This document shows positions 46,486 through 60,800 of a DNA stretch of 64,000 nucleotides, piece after piece. Under the pieces are notes generated by a model. It worked only from the letters and a program-made list of their open reading frames with translations, had not been told where the DNA came from and made no database searches. A program made the position numbers and the translations under genes. Origin of the DNA: Fulvia fulva. Its lineage: Eukaryota; Ascomycota; Dothideomycetes; Mycosphaerellales; Mycosphaerellaceae. Location of the stretch: the NCBI RefSeq assembly GCF_020509005.1, contig NC_063019.1, forward strand, positions 3,844,001-3,908,000, in the 5' to 3' direction. The first letter of the stretch is position 1; the number at the start of each line of letters is the position of its first letter.

Positions 46486-49400
46486 GTACCCCCCTTCCTA
46501 AAACACGCCTCAGTCCTCTAAGCGTTATCTACCTTATAAGGCTACTTACCTATCGAGCTCTATAATCGCGCGAACGCCTAATCATCCTCTAGTACCCTAT
46601 CGTCATCCGATAACATCGCATTCGCTCTATTAAGACTATCCTCGACCGGCTTCCTTCGAGAAATATGTTGCCTAGTTAGCTAGCTTACCCTAGACCTAAG
46701 TCTATCTTCGGCTAGTACTCGCGTATAATCCTTATAACTAAAGTTAGGTATTATTATAGGCTCTATAGGCTCTACTCGAGTATCGAATATATACGGAGCA
46801 GATTCTATTAGAGGTAAGGCTCGAGTCGACTTATTCGTAACGGTGTCTCTATTAATCCTAATCGTATTAAGTCCGAGTACCTTAGCGTCTAGCGGTAATT
46901 AGTTAGATAGAGCTACGAAACTTATAGGCGTAGACAACTCCGGCCGGTTATAGTAAAAGTCTATAATAGCGGCGGCTACTCTCGTAAATAGGTCCTTAGT
47001 AGGTTACTAAGTTTTACTATCCTCTATATCCTAATATCCGACCTATCGTACCTTATACTATATATCGACCTTACGCTTATGCCCCTTCTTCACCTTCCTA
47101 GCACGCTTCCTCGTATATATATCTAAGATCTTATCTACCTCGTACTCGATCGCCGCGGGTACTACTATAATGTCGGCCTTAGTATTAGCTTCCGTCATAT
47201 TAGGAACTATAACTACGGGTAGCGGCGGTATAAGGTACTGTCCCTCTAGCGGCGGTAGGTCCGTATTATCGGCGCGCTATAATAGCGACGTATAGAAATA
47301 GTTATCGAGTCTAGCTAACGTATCGGAGAGCTTTAGCTTATAGGAGAGCTTCGAGTGTGTAACTTTTACGATCTAGTATAGTCTAGTATATCGTCGATCT
47401 AGTTTCTTAGAAGGGCGTGTCGTACGGATATTCTTCGTACTAAGGAATACCTAATCGCCTACCTTATAGTCGGGCGAGATACGGCGATATCGGTTAGCGG
47501 CCTTAGCTTATAAGGCTTAGGACATTCTTATGTTCTCTTAGAGGAACTAATGTAGCTCGTAAAGGCGTCGGGCGAATACTTCGGCGGATTTGCTATCGAG
47601 TCGCTAAAGAGTCGTTATCTAGCGGCGATCTCCGCCTACCTACAAGTCGATACGTTCCGTAAACTCGGGGTTATATCTAAGGTTTACGTAGAAAGGTAAG
47701 ACACCGGTAGTCTCTAATACGTAGTTATTAATAGCAAACTAAGCTAGGTATAGCTATTTAGCCTAGTCGCTCTATACCTTATTAACGTAGACGCGTAAGT
47801 ACTGTTCTATATTCTAATTAGTACGCTTAGACTAACCGTTCGTCTCGGGGTGATATAGTGAACTTAGCTTACGTTAAATCCGTAGTATCTTATATAGCTA
47901 CTTCTAGAAAATTGCGATGAACTGTTTCCCTCTATTAGAGGTAATCGTATCTAGGAGCCTACGTCGACTAAATACGTACTTTAAGAACAGGCGCGCTATA
48001 TTCTTCGCCGTTATAGCTCTAATAGGAATAAGTTCTACTTCTTTCGTTAGGCGGTCCGTAACGGTTATAATGTTACTATAAGTCATACCGTCGAGTTCGC
48101 TATCTAGCAAGTCTACTATAAAGTCGACTAATATATAGCGCTAAGGTCGTTCTAGTATAGAAAGTGGATGTAATAATCTAGGTGGCTAGGTATATAGAGA
48201 TTTCGTCGTACGGTATACTCGGCAATTTACGGTATATCTACGTACTAATCTTACTAAGCTAGGCTAGTAAAACTCACGTACTACGAGCTTATATATACGG
48301 GCTCTACTAGGATAGCCAACTACTAGTGCGTCGTAGTTCATCTTTACTATTCGAGTCCGTAGCTTCTAGTTATCCGGTACCTATAAGCTCTAGTCGCCGT
48401 ACTAATTACGGACGTAGAGTATATCTCCTTACACCTCGTAGTATACTAGGTATACCTTCGCCTTTTAAAGAAGTAACTGGATTGCGTTACCTTTCTATAG
48501 CATCTTGATTACTACCTTAAGCTCCTAGTCTACGGCGTACGCTATTACTATTCGATACTCGAGTTTAGCTTCGTAATTAGTCTCTATTATAGGCTTCGAT
48601 ACGGTAGTAGCTTCTACCGGTATAGCGGCTTCGGCTAGTATAAATTCTGTTGCTTCTAGGTTTAGTAGAGTTTCCGTCTCTTTAGTAACATCTTCTACGG
48701 TTACGCGTATAGAGTCGATCTTAAGGAATCGCTTAGGCGGTAGTAACGTCTAGTACTAATACTAATTACGCGGATCGTCTACCCCCTACGAAAGGTCCTA
48801 GCTACGTCTCGTTAGACTGTCTAGCTTTATACCTTAAATACCGGGCCTATAGACGATACGGAAGTTGAACTAAGAGAGGAACTTAGCCTACCTCGCCTAA
48901 CGTCGATTAAGCTACTTCGTTATTATAAAGTACTCTAGGTTCTTATAATCTATAAACACTTTGACCGGTTCGATAGTATTATTATCTACTTCGTAGGCTA
49001 ATTTAGGCCTCTACTCTTTAAACGCCTTAATAATAGCTAATAGCTCCTTATCGTAGATCTTATAGTTATACTCTTATAGACTTAACTTCTTAGAGTAGAA
49101 CGCTACCGGGTATAGGACGCCTTCTTCGTTATATTAGGAGAGGACGCTAGTATTAACGAAATCCGAGGAGTCCGTCTTAACGACTGTCTATCTCCCTAGT
49201 ACGTAATATACTAATATACCCGCTTTGCTAAATACTACCTTTAATACGTCAAACGCCTTCTAGTACTCTAGTGTCTAATCGATTCTTCTATTCTTATAGT
49301 TACTAGGGCTATCGGACTTGGTCAAGTTAGTTAGCGGCGATATAAGTCGCGAGAACGCTTCGATAAACCGTCTATAGAAGTTGACAAAGCCTAGGAACGC

Positions 49401-52400
49401 TTATATATCCTTTAGGTTAGTTAGAGTCTCCTAGCTTTAGATATATTCTAGCTTATCGGGGTCTATTTCAATGCCTTCTAGCGTAATGATTAGGCCTAGG
49501 TATTTGACTCTCTACTAATAGAATTCGTATTTATTAATATCTACGGTCAACCCGGTATCGCGTAGTTTTATTAAAACCTTCGTTACGTACTCGATATACT
49601 CTTCGAGTATGTCGCTAAATATTAGTACATTATCTAGGTATACCGACACGAAGTCGTTAAGGTGTTCCTATAGTATACTATTGATATATAACTGAAACGA
49701 TGCCGGGCCGTTATATAGACTAAACGGTAAGACGAGACATTCGTATACTCCGTACCGCGTAGCGAACGCTATTAGCCATTTATACCCCTCGGCAATACGA
49801 AGCTTATTAAAGGCTACGACGATGTCTAGCTTCGTAAAGTACCTCTTACTATATATCCTATTAAGGGTTTCCTAGATCAAAGGTATAGGGTATCTATTCT
49901 TAATAGTTATTATATTTAGCCCTCGATAGTTAATATATACTCGGAGCCCTCCTCCTAGCTTACGTACTACTAGAAGAGGAGCTAGGGACTAGCTTGTCTT
50001 CTAACTAGCCTTACGGACTTTCCCTTCGCTCTCTTAGTAACCTATTTCTTGACTACTTTATTCTCTTACGGTACAAGCCTATAGGGCTTACGGTAAGGAG
50101 GCTCTTATAGGCCGTCGGGCTTAATATAGATTTTATAGTTAATGCCCGGCCTATAAGGCGCGAGCCCTTTATAGTCTTTAGCTAAGAACGCGTCTATAAT
50201 ATAATAGTACTCGGGCGGAAGCTTCTCCTTCGGGTTGTAGTTAAATTGCTTATTTAGGAACTAATTAAGGTCGTTAGCTAACATTACGCTTAGCTTTAAC
50301 TCGCCGTTACTATCCGTTTCGCTAGACTCGTTACTAGTAGGCAGAATATAGAAGCACTCGGCCCTAGGCCGGTACGTATACATCTCCTAAGCGTAACGAC
50401 TAACGCCTTAATAGTCTACTTTCTTATCGTCGTCTATATATAAGGACGAGACGTTCAACTCCGCCCCTCCTACCGTAAATCCTAGCGACTCCCTAGTAAA
50501 GGGCTCTAGTCCGTATTTCGTACGTTACCGGTATTAGTAGTTTAGGGACTAAACTGTTATCGAAGTCTTCCTACGAAGACAGTGACTAAAGTAGTAGTCT
50601 AATCTAAGGGCTACTTCGCCGGCTTCCTAGAAGATGTTAGGGTTATACTAGCTTAACTAAGGTAGGCCGAGGACGATCTCGTATTCGAGGTTAGTTACGT
50701 AGTATATCATTTGCTCGTAATAATAACCGCTAATAATAACGTCGACTAAGGCTACGTATATAATACGCCTAGTACTCGCCTTCCTATTACCTAGTATTAA
50801 GTTCTTACTCTAAACTAGGGGTATTAGAGGGATGTTATGTTTACGTATATATTTCTAATCGAGAAAGAGAGAGGTTAAAGCAGAATCTAGTAGGCCTCGT
50901 ACCTTTCTATTTTGTATTATTATAGGCAGTACTATATAAGGGTATATATCCGGTAACTATAGTTCTAATATATAGGCCGATATCTTAAGTTCTCCGCTAT
51001 AGTCCGTCTCTTATATTCTATACCTTTCGATCTTATACTCTTTCTAATTCTTGTTCTAACTACTATCTACTATACTTAGGTAGTAGCCCCGGCATTTCCC
51101 TACTCGGTAGCGAGGGCGCTTAAGTTTAGAGTCGCGTTACGTAGTCGAGGTAGGCGGTAGTCGCCGTCGTAGCCGTATATCTCGTACTCGGGGTTACTAG
51201 TAATATATAGTCCGGTACGGTAACGGAAGTACTTACCCTACTTCTTTAAATCTTCGCGACCCTTACGGTTAAGCGGTAGTAGATTCTAAAGGTATACTAG
51301 CAAGTCTTCCTTCTTCTTAATGCCTAAGTACTATAGTAGGCGCTATACGATCGCGCCGGTCGCGCTAGCTACGGTAGCTATAGTAGTTATTACGTTACTA
51401 GTAGGGCCTAGGTTCTAGTTACCTCCTCCGCCGCTACTACGAGGGCGGTTATTGTCCTACTAAGGGTATAGCTACTCGGTCTCGTAGAAGGTCTCGTCTA
51501 ACTCGGTATACTCCTTAATAACATCCTATATACTATCTAGGCGACGGTTAACCTCTCGGTCGCCGAATGTCTTAACGAAGTACTTACGGTTTAGGCGGTT
51601 ACGGAAAAGTATTAGCTCGGTATTATCCCCCTAGTCTATCTAGGTACGTAACTTCGAGTAACGTACGAAGAATACGATAAAGGATTCCTTCTACTACTAC
51701 TTATAGGTTATAATGTCGACTATAGCCTTTATAGCTTCGTTCCGGGTACCGTACTATCGAGTTATCTAGTCTAGTAGCTCCTCGCCGGTACTAAACTCGT
51801 TATATAATTAATGTCCTAGGATAGGGATATATAGCTTAATAGTAGTCTAGACTTTACTATTAGTCTATCTATATAGGAAGCGGAGGGTATCCTACTCGGT
51901 ACGGAAGGTCGCTACTATAAGCTTTAGTAGGATACTCGTATACTAACTATCGAAAGATAGGTCGGTATCGTTCTTAAACTTCTTAGGATCTAGTACTCCC
52001 TTACCGATCTCTATACTACGCTCTAAGGTACGGTCGATATTAATAAGACGCTTAGCGAGGTCTACTAGCGGTGTCTATATACGATTAGTACGTCCTCCTC
52101 TAGTACGTACCGTCTCTTAGCGCTAGTTACGGCGGCGATTACGGCCTCGATCCTTGTCCTTATCGCTACGGCCTAGGCCGTTATTATTACCGTCATCTCT
52201 ACTACTACCCCTACCGCCCCCGGTAGCGGCTTTGCGATATATACGCTAAAGCTTCTCGAGGGAGGTCTCTCGCGGGTAAGAGCGCGAGCGTAATAGACTA
52301 CGGCCTCGACGCCTATTACCGTTAGTAGTATTGTCCTCTATAGCTTAGAGTCGAGTCTTTAAGTTATCGATCTCCTTCTATAACGCCTAGTTTATACTCT

Positions 52401-53306
52401 TAGTATCTTATATCTTCTTCTTAGCCTCTTATGCCTTCTTCTTCTCCTTTTCGCTAAGATCGTAAAATTACTTATATAGATTATTAGCTTACTTATACTT
52501 GTCCTAGACCTCCTTTATCTTAGCTAGGTCTAGTACGTTCTTAAGATCCTATACTATCTTCTATAAGGCGGACTTCTCGGTTCTAAGCATCTAATAGATA
52601 CGGTCGTATTTAGCGTAGAGGTTACGGTACTAGTCGTTCTAGAGGGCGTTTATACGCTATAAGACGTCGACTTGCTCGGTAGCGGTCTAAGCGGTATTAA
52701 AGCCTCGTAGGATAAAGTCGTATAAAGTCTTAGGATAGTCTCGGACTAAATCGGCGAGGTCGTTCGCGTCGACATTCTAGAAATCGCTAGCGGCGATATG
52801 TTCGGCTTCGTCGAGGGAGTAGTAAATAGGTAGTATGTCGTCGCTACCCTTCTCCTAGTACTCCTTTAGCTCGTAGAGTTCTATAAAGTTAATAGCGCCT
52901 CTCTATTCCCTATCGAGTACCTTCTCCTATACTATATCTAACTCCTACTAAAGAGCGACGCCGGTATTAATCGTAATACGCCGGTCGTTATCTTAAGTCT
53001 AGGACTATAGAAAAGATAAGAGATCTAGGAAAAGAGATATACGCTTAGCTAAGGGCTTTGCCGGTAGTAGTATACCGTTCTAGGTCTATAAGTCCTACTG
53101 ACTCGTTATAGTATAGTTATTAACGCGACCTGTCGCTATCGCTAAGGTCTTCGCGGCGTTAACTTCCCTAGATATCTACGTACTCGGCGCCTTACTATAT
53201 TCTACTATACGCTCGTAGTCGCGTATTCTTTAGTTCTATAAGTCTATTCCTATTATTACGCGTCCCTTACCTAGATCCGTAATCTAGGTAGACTAGTAGA
53301 ACAAAC

Positions 53307-53490
53307 TATAAGGGCGCGCGTACTATAGGGTCCGAGAGAGATAGTTATTATTCTACGAAGCTACGAAAGAGGAGCGCGAGGCGCGGCGAAGTTATAAAGT
53401 AAAGCTAAGCCGCGCTAACCCGATACGGAAGGTCCGTAGTTTAGCCGGACTAACGTAGCTATAGTAGAGGGTCGCGGGCTACCCGTAATA
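53307..53490 (-). repeat. 5' LTR of Gypsy 2
   Basis: 184 bp, same length as its partner. It carries the more mutated version (T/A where the 3' LTR keeps C/G). Confidence 0.92.
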
Positions 53491-56400
53491 CCTTAGCTCT
53501 TATATATTATAATAACTAGCCGGTAGCGCGGGTCTACTTCTACGTAAGTAAAGAAATTGCGATAATAAATTAGACGACCTATACCTACTCTAGCGATATA
53601 GCCTCTCTACGGCTACGCCTTACCGACGGTAAGATAGTAGCTATCTATAACGCCTATAACCCGTACTTAGTACCGGGCTCGATAGAAGACGATAAGTAGT
53701 CGGCCACCCTCTACTAGCTCTAAGAAGCTCTCTAAGAGGAAGCTAATATATATATCCTAGTCGGCGACCTTAACCTCTACTATTAAGATAGGGAGGCAAT
53801 AGCGTACTCTCGGCCTATAGCGCCGTAGACGCGCTTATCGGTCTAGTAGAGGTATCCGGCCTTAGCCTAGTACTTCCCGTAGGTATAGCTACGTATTAGT
53901 AGAAAAACACGACCTAGACGCTTAACCTAACCTTTGTAATATAGTAGATAGCCTAGCGGACTATCTTCTACGATACGGACCTAGAACTCGATACCGGCTA
54001 TTTAGACTACCTAGCTATCCGTATAACGTTCGACGTAATATACCTATAGGCGCTACTAGCCCTAGAACTACGGCCTTAGTAGAAGAGAGCGGACTAGAAG
54101 GAGATTAATAAGGTACTAAAAGAACGAATAACGGCCCTCGTACTACCGGTACCCCTCCGCTTAGAGGCGGAAATCAACGCGGCGGTAGGGAGCCTAGAGT
54201 AGTATATAGGAAGAGTAGTCCGGGATAAGATCTTCTATACCCGACCCTCGAAGTACGCGTCGCTAGCCTAGTCGTAGGAATACGTAGACGTAGTCCGTAT
54301 AATAGTAGCGGCGCGGCGCTAGTAGAACGAGATAAAATAGGACGCTATATACGCCCGATACCGCCGACTTAATAACGAGAAGGGTAGGATTATTAGGCGC
54401 TAGAGTAATACTACGTAGCGTAACGCCGTCCGTAAAGTTATAGGAGACCGAAGTAAGGTCTAGAAGCTCGTTAAGTAGACGCGTAGGAGGAAGCCGGAGA
54501 CGCCGCTACTACTACTATAGTTCCTACCTATCCTTAATAGGTAAGGGGTCCTCTAGGAAGCCTAGTAAGGTAGAGCCGACGCGCTAGTAGAGGCGTTCTT
54601 CCCTCCTCCGGTTACTACCCGACTCGACGATATCGAAGGCTTCGTATACCTAACGAAGCTCGAGACTAGCTAAGAAGTAACGGAGGCGGAGGTACTAATA
54701 GTACTAAAAGCGGCGCTACTAGATAAAGCCCTAGGACTAGATAAGATCCCGAACCGATTCCTTAAGTACTACTACTAGATACTCGCCCCGTACCTCGCGG
54801 GGCTATTTACGGTATACCTCTAGTAGTTATACGTACTAACCCCCTTTAGGTACTCGAGTATAGTCGTCCTCCGTAAGGAGGGTAAGGCTAGATACGACGT
54901 TAGGAAGGCCTACCGCCCGATAGCCCTACTTAGTACAATCGGTAAGGCGCTAGAGTATATCGTAGCCGATCGTATCTCTAAGCTAGCCGAGGAGTACTAG
55001 CTCCTCCTAGCCGAGTAGATAGGAGCCCGACTAGAGCGGTTAACGACGACCGCCCTAGAACTCGTTACGAAATAGGTTTATATAATCTAGGTAATACGCC
55101 GATAATAGGTCGCTACCCTACTATCCCTCGATATCTCGGGGGCGTTCGATAAAGTTTCCTACGCCCGACTACTCTATAACCTCTAGGCGAAAGGTCTACC
55201 TAGCTAGCTCGTCGCGTTTATTAAGTCCTTCCTTAGTAACCGGTCTACGTAGCTCGTCCTAGGGGAGTAGCGTAAACCTTAGATACGGCCTATAGAAATA
55301 GGGATCCCGTAGGGCTTATTACTCTCTCCGATCCTCTCCCTTTTCTTCGCCTCTACGCTCCTCCCGCTACTTAGGGGAAGCGCCGGCGGTACTAACTCCT
55401 ATATAGGCTTTATCGACGACACGAATATCCTAATATATAGCGACTTAACCGAGACTAATTACTACTAACTCGAAGTAGCGCTCGAGGTATATAACGACTA
55501 GGTAGCGCGATACGGAGTAGTCTTCGTACCTAAGAAGTACTAGATAATCTACCTTACGAGAACTCTGAAGAAGTATAACCTCTAAGCTACGATTAAGGCC
55601 GGGACCGGCGTAAGCTAGATTACTCTATAGCTATCTATCCGGGTCCTAGGATTCTAAGTAGATACGTAACTCCGGTAGTACGCCTACCTAAAGTAGCTCC
55701 GGTAGCGGGGAGACTAGAACAAAGCCTTAGTTATACGCCTCGCGGCCTCTATATAGGGCGTAGCCTTCGTAAAGGTACGCTAGCTATATAGCTCTATCGT
55801 CCGACCGGCGATCACCTTTAGGGCACTAGTCTAGTATCTATTCTACGCGACTAGCTAGATAAAATAGATTTATAACGTATAGAACGAATGTTTACGTAGG
55901 GCGACCGGGGTATACCGCCCTATATTCACGTAGGTCCTAGAAGCGGATACGTAGATCGAGCTACTAGACCTTTACCTCTAATAGCTCGCTATAGACTATA
56001 CGCTCTAGACGGCGAATAGTAAGGTAGAGAGCAATATCCGCGCGGCGTACTAGGCGATTACGATACGCCTTCGATCTATAGCGCCTAAAAAGAAGATAGG
56101 ATTATAGGCCTAGCGGTAGCTAGATACGTAATATACCCCGATAGTAAAGTTCCGAGTATAGGCCCTAGCTAGTAGTATACTAGTAATAGGAGCGGGATAG
56201 GGACGCGAAGAATAGAATACTATAGCGAACGCGGTCCGTAGATATATATAGGGAATCTAGGACGAGCGCTAGGAGAAAGGCGAAAGGTACCCGAACGGGT
56301 AACTACTACGGCGACGAGTATACCGACGAGAAGACGAGGTAGCGGTAAAGATAGGACCTATTAGCCGAGATAGAGTAATACTCTTCCGAGCCCTTACCCG

Positions 56401-57240
56401 CCTATAGGTAATAGTCGCGATACTACTCCGCTCGGAATATATTAGGTTTAAGGACTATCTATATCGCCGAAAGGTACCGGGAGTAGATAGTAGCCTATAC
56501 AAATATAGACGTATCTAGACGCCAAAATACGTCGTACTATTTCACCTACGCTTTATCGAAGCCCGGTAGGTAATACGCCTCGAGACTAGGGCTATAGACT
56601 TCTAATATATAATAGGTATAGCGCGTAGGATACGAGTAGCGGTACGAATAGTAATACGGACCGGCCTACTATAGTAGTTCTAGATAGCGGGTAAGATAGT
56701 AGTAAGAATAGGGGAGATAGCCTAGGAGGAAGAGCTCTAGGAAGCCTTCGAAGGCGCCCTACCTATAGACGTAGTAGAGCTCCGGTAGTACCGACGACTA
56801 CGTAAGCGGGTAGACCGTAGCCTATAGCGACCCCGAGCGTAGGAGGAATAGCGATAGGAGTACTAATAGAGTATAGGAGCCCGGAAGGGTCGACTCGTCG
56901 TCTACTCGACGGCTAGCTTACTTTCCGCTCGACGGTCGACCTGTCTCCTACTCGATAGGCGACCCGTCTTTACTAATAGTCGACCTGTCGTCTATTCGAT
57001 AGTCGGCTAGCTACTAATACTCGTTCCTAGGTACCGGGTAGATTAGTACCCCGGAGCGGCTAACTACCTAGTACTTACCGCTTCTAGTACGACAGATTGA
57101 CTAATAAGTAATAGAGAGAACTTACTAATACCTAAAGAGGGTTTTTCTCCGTACGACGGTTTTCCCCTCTCTCTTCCTTAATAGCCCCCGGCCTCGTAGA
57201 CCTTTTAGGAGCTAGATAGGCATTATAAATATATTTATTT
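53491..57240 (+). mobile_element. LINE, family 2, longer copy, RIP-degraded
   Basis: Begins directly after the Gypsy LTR, inside or just before the endonuclease domain (VGDLNLYY at about 53,758-53,781, a GDFN-type motif). It continues through RT blocks, with the active site GFIDDTNIL at about 55,402-55,430, and a Cys/His-rich 3' region. The 3' end lies at about 57,230 with an ATTT-type tail. No ORF1 is visible, so the 5' end is missing. 55,159-57,230 matches 15,117-17,188 in length exactly. Confidence 0.82.
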
Positions 57241-57898
57241 CTTTACTTATATATAGATAGGGGTAATTGCGATAGGGTATACGCAATTATATAAGATTAG
57301 CTTATTTACTCTAGCGTATAAGCTAAGGGGGTATATTGCGATCTGAGCGTATTTATAGGTAATAGCCTATTATTAAATATAAGGCTACGTACGCTAAGGA
57401 TTAGGTAACTAATTAGTTATCTATAGCCTCTTTAAGAGTAATACTTATCTATTCTATATAGATATATATAATATATAGTCTACTTTTGAAACACTCTTTA
57501 TAAGCCCGTATAATAACTTCCGATCCTTCTAATATAATATTGAGTATATACTACTAGATCGATATATTCGTCTCCGCTAATCTAGATTCGCCTACTATCC
57601 TTAGCCGTCTCTAGTATAGGAAGGTAAGACGAATAGGCCGTAACTATAACGATAGATTATAGGAGGGAACGATTATTAGTAGGAAAGGTAAAAGTATAAT
57701 ATTTACGGCTATTATAGGTGCTAATAAGTATAAAACACTTTAAGAACTCTTATAGTCCTCGGGAAAAGCGAACGCGAGGTAATTTACGGTAGTTAGTTCG
57801 CTATAAATATTAGAAGTCCGGTTTTAAAGAGGTAAGTAACTTAATTAGTTACCTATAGCCTCTTTAAGAGTAACTCCTTTCTCTTCTATATAGATATA
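57241..57898. repeat. Unidentified mutated spacer with a 60-bp direct repeat
   Basis: Copies at about 57,406-57,465 and 57,836-57,897 share AATTAGTTA(C/T)CTATAGCCTC, then TTTAAGAGTAA. The second copy sits in an imperfect hairpin (TAAAGAGG...CCTCTTTA, about 57,824-57,866) and ends at the transposon terminus. It could be a small non-autonomous element or LTR-like remnant; no coding domain. Confidence 0.55.
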
Positions 57899-60800
57899 AC
57901 GTACTTTACTACCGAGCGGGCTATACTACCGAGCGGGCCACTTTTACTAAGAACTATACTACTTCTATAGATATAGCTATATAACTACTATTATAGCGTA
58001 TATTATCTTTAAACGAGGCCAAACTGACCTTAGCTATCTAGGCTATAAAACGCAACGCGACAATTACGAATCGACTTACTATAAAGGTATACGACGCTTC
58101 TCGAACTATACTAGGGTATCGATTGAATAGACGACCTCCTCGGGGTGACTACGAGCCTAGTTCGAAGAAGCTTATAGAGCTAGAAGAGAGGGTAATACTT
58201 AAGTATATACTCGAGCTAAATATTAATAATTATATAACCCTACCTACTCGACGCGTCGGCTTATCGATTTCTACGCCAAAACAAGACACATTCGAAAGCT
58301 CTTATTAAGGCCATTCTAACGATATATAAAGCAGGCTACTACCCCTAGGACTAAGGGAGTTCTACCTCATTTAATCTAGATAGCTTAAAGCTCTCTTCAC
58401 CCTATTTCTTTAGCTCTAAACGCCGCGGAGGTGCCTAGCTACATTAGGCAACTCCTAGGTAATAGTAGCCTAGGCTACGGCACTAACGGCGCCTACGGCC
58501 CTATAGGCGAAGCCCCCCTAAGACAACTAGTAGCAACTTATAGAGGACGCAAAAAGTATAGAAACTAACAATTAGCTCCCTTACCGGTCTCTATAGGTAA
58601 TGATCACTTAGCTACGTACGGCGCTTATACTGTCGTATCACCGAGGGTAATAAGAAATAAGGACGACGTCCTAGGCGATTAGTAAGGCCACCCGGAATCA
58701 ACACCCCTATAGCTAGGCATCGGTCGCGGCATCGATACTAGGCCCCCGCCTAACGTACGATATAGTTACGATCCGCATTGTAGTAAAGGAAGACTAGGCC
58801 GAAGTTACGAAGCTATCGAACAAGGAGCTCGCCTAACGAATTAACTAACTAGGGGTGGTCGTAGTGAACTAATAGTCTAACGGTACTCTATAGATCTATA
58901 CTAGCTCTACTACTACTAGGAGGCACCTAGAGGTATAGCTATAGTAGGTATCTAAGGTTGCGGTATTAGCGAAGGTCTTAACGAAACAATTCACGATCCT
59001 AGTCCACGACATACCTAAGGAGTTTGACCTAACTAACTAGGGTCACCTACGCGCTCTCTAAGAGGACAACCCGGTCACTCTTAACTCTCTAATCCAGAAG
59101 GCGACTTGGCTCTATAGGAAATGGCTAGAAGGCAAGAAGGCCTCGGCGCTAATAGTATAGCTATAAGACGCGAAAGCGGCGGATCTAGCAATAGAACAAG
59201 GCCTAGTCTAGTAATATAGCCTTAAGATAGTAGAAAAGTACTCCTTATCCTTTCGTGTCCTCTAATGCTTTAAGTACTAACAGTATAGACACCAAACCTA
59301 TACGTATATAAACAAGTAGGCCTGCTCGAACTGTGTAGGAGACTATATGTCTAGGGACTATATATCGACTACGAGACGGTACGCGAACTGTCCGGGGTAC
59401 TACCTATCGTATAGTACGGAATGCCTATAGCGGAAACTAGCGAAAAACAAGGCAATCACAAACAGAACCGTCGCCCTAAGATTCTACGGCAACCGTAAGG
59501 CTAGCCTACACCGGAACTAACTAGCGGCGGTCGGGCATAAGCGCCCTAGGGCCGAGAACGATATAAAGGATACGTAACCTAGGGCGTACGGGAGGCCACG
59601 TGCTCTACTAGCTACGGCGAGGGAATCTAACTAGGCCCGGCTCCCCTTTAGTATATAGCCGATAGGCGTAGACTAGGACGTATAGGGCAGTAGGACATAG
59701 GACGATATAGAGGAAATGATTGTCGATACCGATAACTAGCCTCGACACGCTTAGTATTATCTAGTATAACGTCAACTATAGCAAGGATATAGTCTAGAAC
59801 CATTTCCTATACGAGGCGGACCCGCGCGTCTACTACGTCCTTACAATCTAGGAGCTATAGATTAACCCGTACTATAAGAGACTAACGACCTATAAGTCAC
59901 TAGGCTATACGACATGCCTACGAGGCGACGGCAGACCCCGTACGTGCTTCTATATTAGCAAGGACATACTAGAATCCGACTAGGAGGTAGTGTACTACGT
60001 AGACGAAGAAGGCGGGGGCGATATTACCTCCCTCTACGTAGGTAGCACCTAGATACACAACCTATATATACAACCGCTAGCCTCGAGGTCTAGCCGCGAC
60101 CTAGGGGTCTATAGACACCTAGACAGTACGCTTAAGAGACAAGGGTGCCACATCGTAGTAGGAGACTTTAACATACACTACCCTTCCTAGGAAAGCCTTA
60201 TGTAGCCGTACCCTATAGCCGACGAAGTACTCGACTTAATAGCGAGCAACGTAATTGCCCTTAATACCCCGAAGGACCTAGGTACCTAGAAGAGAGGGGG
60301 ACTCTAAGGCACGATCGACCTCTCCTAGATCTTAGATAGCTACTACTATACGGTAACCTACTATAGGATCGAACATAAACTCGAGGCGTCGTCAGACTAT
60401 ATACTAGTTAGGACCTCTATTACGATATAGATATAACGTATACTAGCGGGAACCCCTAAGCTAAACTAGGGAAAGGCCTACTAGGCCAATATCTAGGCGT
60501 ACCTCGATGACTCTAAGAGGCTAGTCTAGATCGCGTAGTAGCAATACAATAGTAAAGACGAGATAGACGAAGCAGTCTAGGGGTTAATAGACGAAATAAG
60601 AAAAGCGACCTTACTTCACGTTCCGCTTGCCTAACTAACGATATAGTCTAAACTATACTAGACGCCGGAGTACACTACGGTAGTAAGAGAAGTAAGGAGA
60701 GCCCGCCGGGTATAGACGAGTAGCTATAGCGAGGAGGCCTAGAACGTATATAGGGAGGCATACTAATAGAAGAAAGCTATAATACGGAGGGAGAAAGTAG

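Larger units (their letters stand above)
46302..53490 (-). mobile_element. Gypsy LTR retrotransposon 2 with both LTRs, RIP-degraded
   Basis: LTRs of 184 bp lie at 46,302-46,485 and 53,307-53,490 (starting TATAAGGGCGCGCG, ending CCCGTAATA; TG...CA ends are expected before RIP). Internal minus-strand order: gag (about 53,100-50,900), RT with VYLDNVLIFSD at 49,645-49,610 (YxDD now YxDN), RNase H (YDKELLAIIKAF, about 49,075-48,930), and integrase (open segment 48,110-47,904 with VTDRLTKEVELIPI and a SNRGKQF segment where relatives have SDRGSQF). A polypurine tract abuts the 3' LTR at 46,499-46,486. Flanking 5-mers (CTAAT and CCTTA) do not match. Many nonsense codons make it inactive. Confidence 0.9.
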
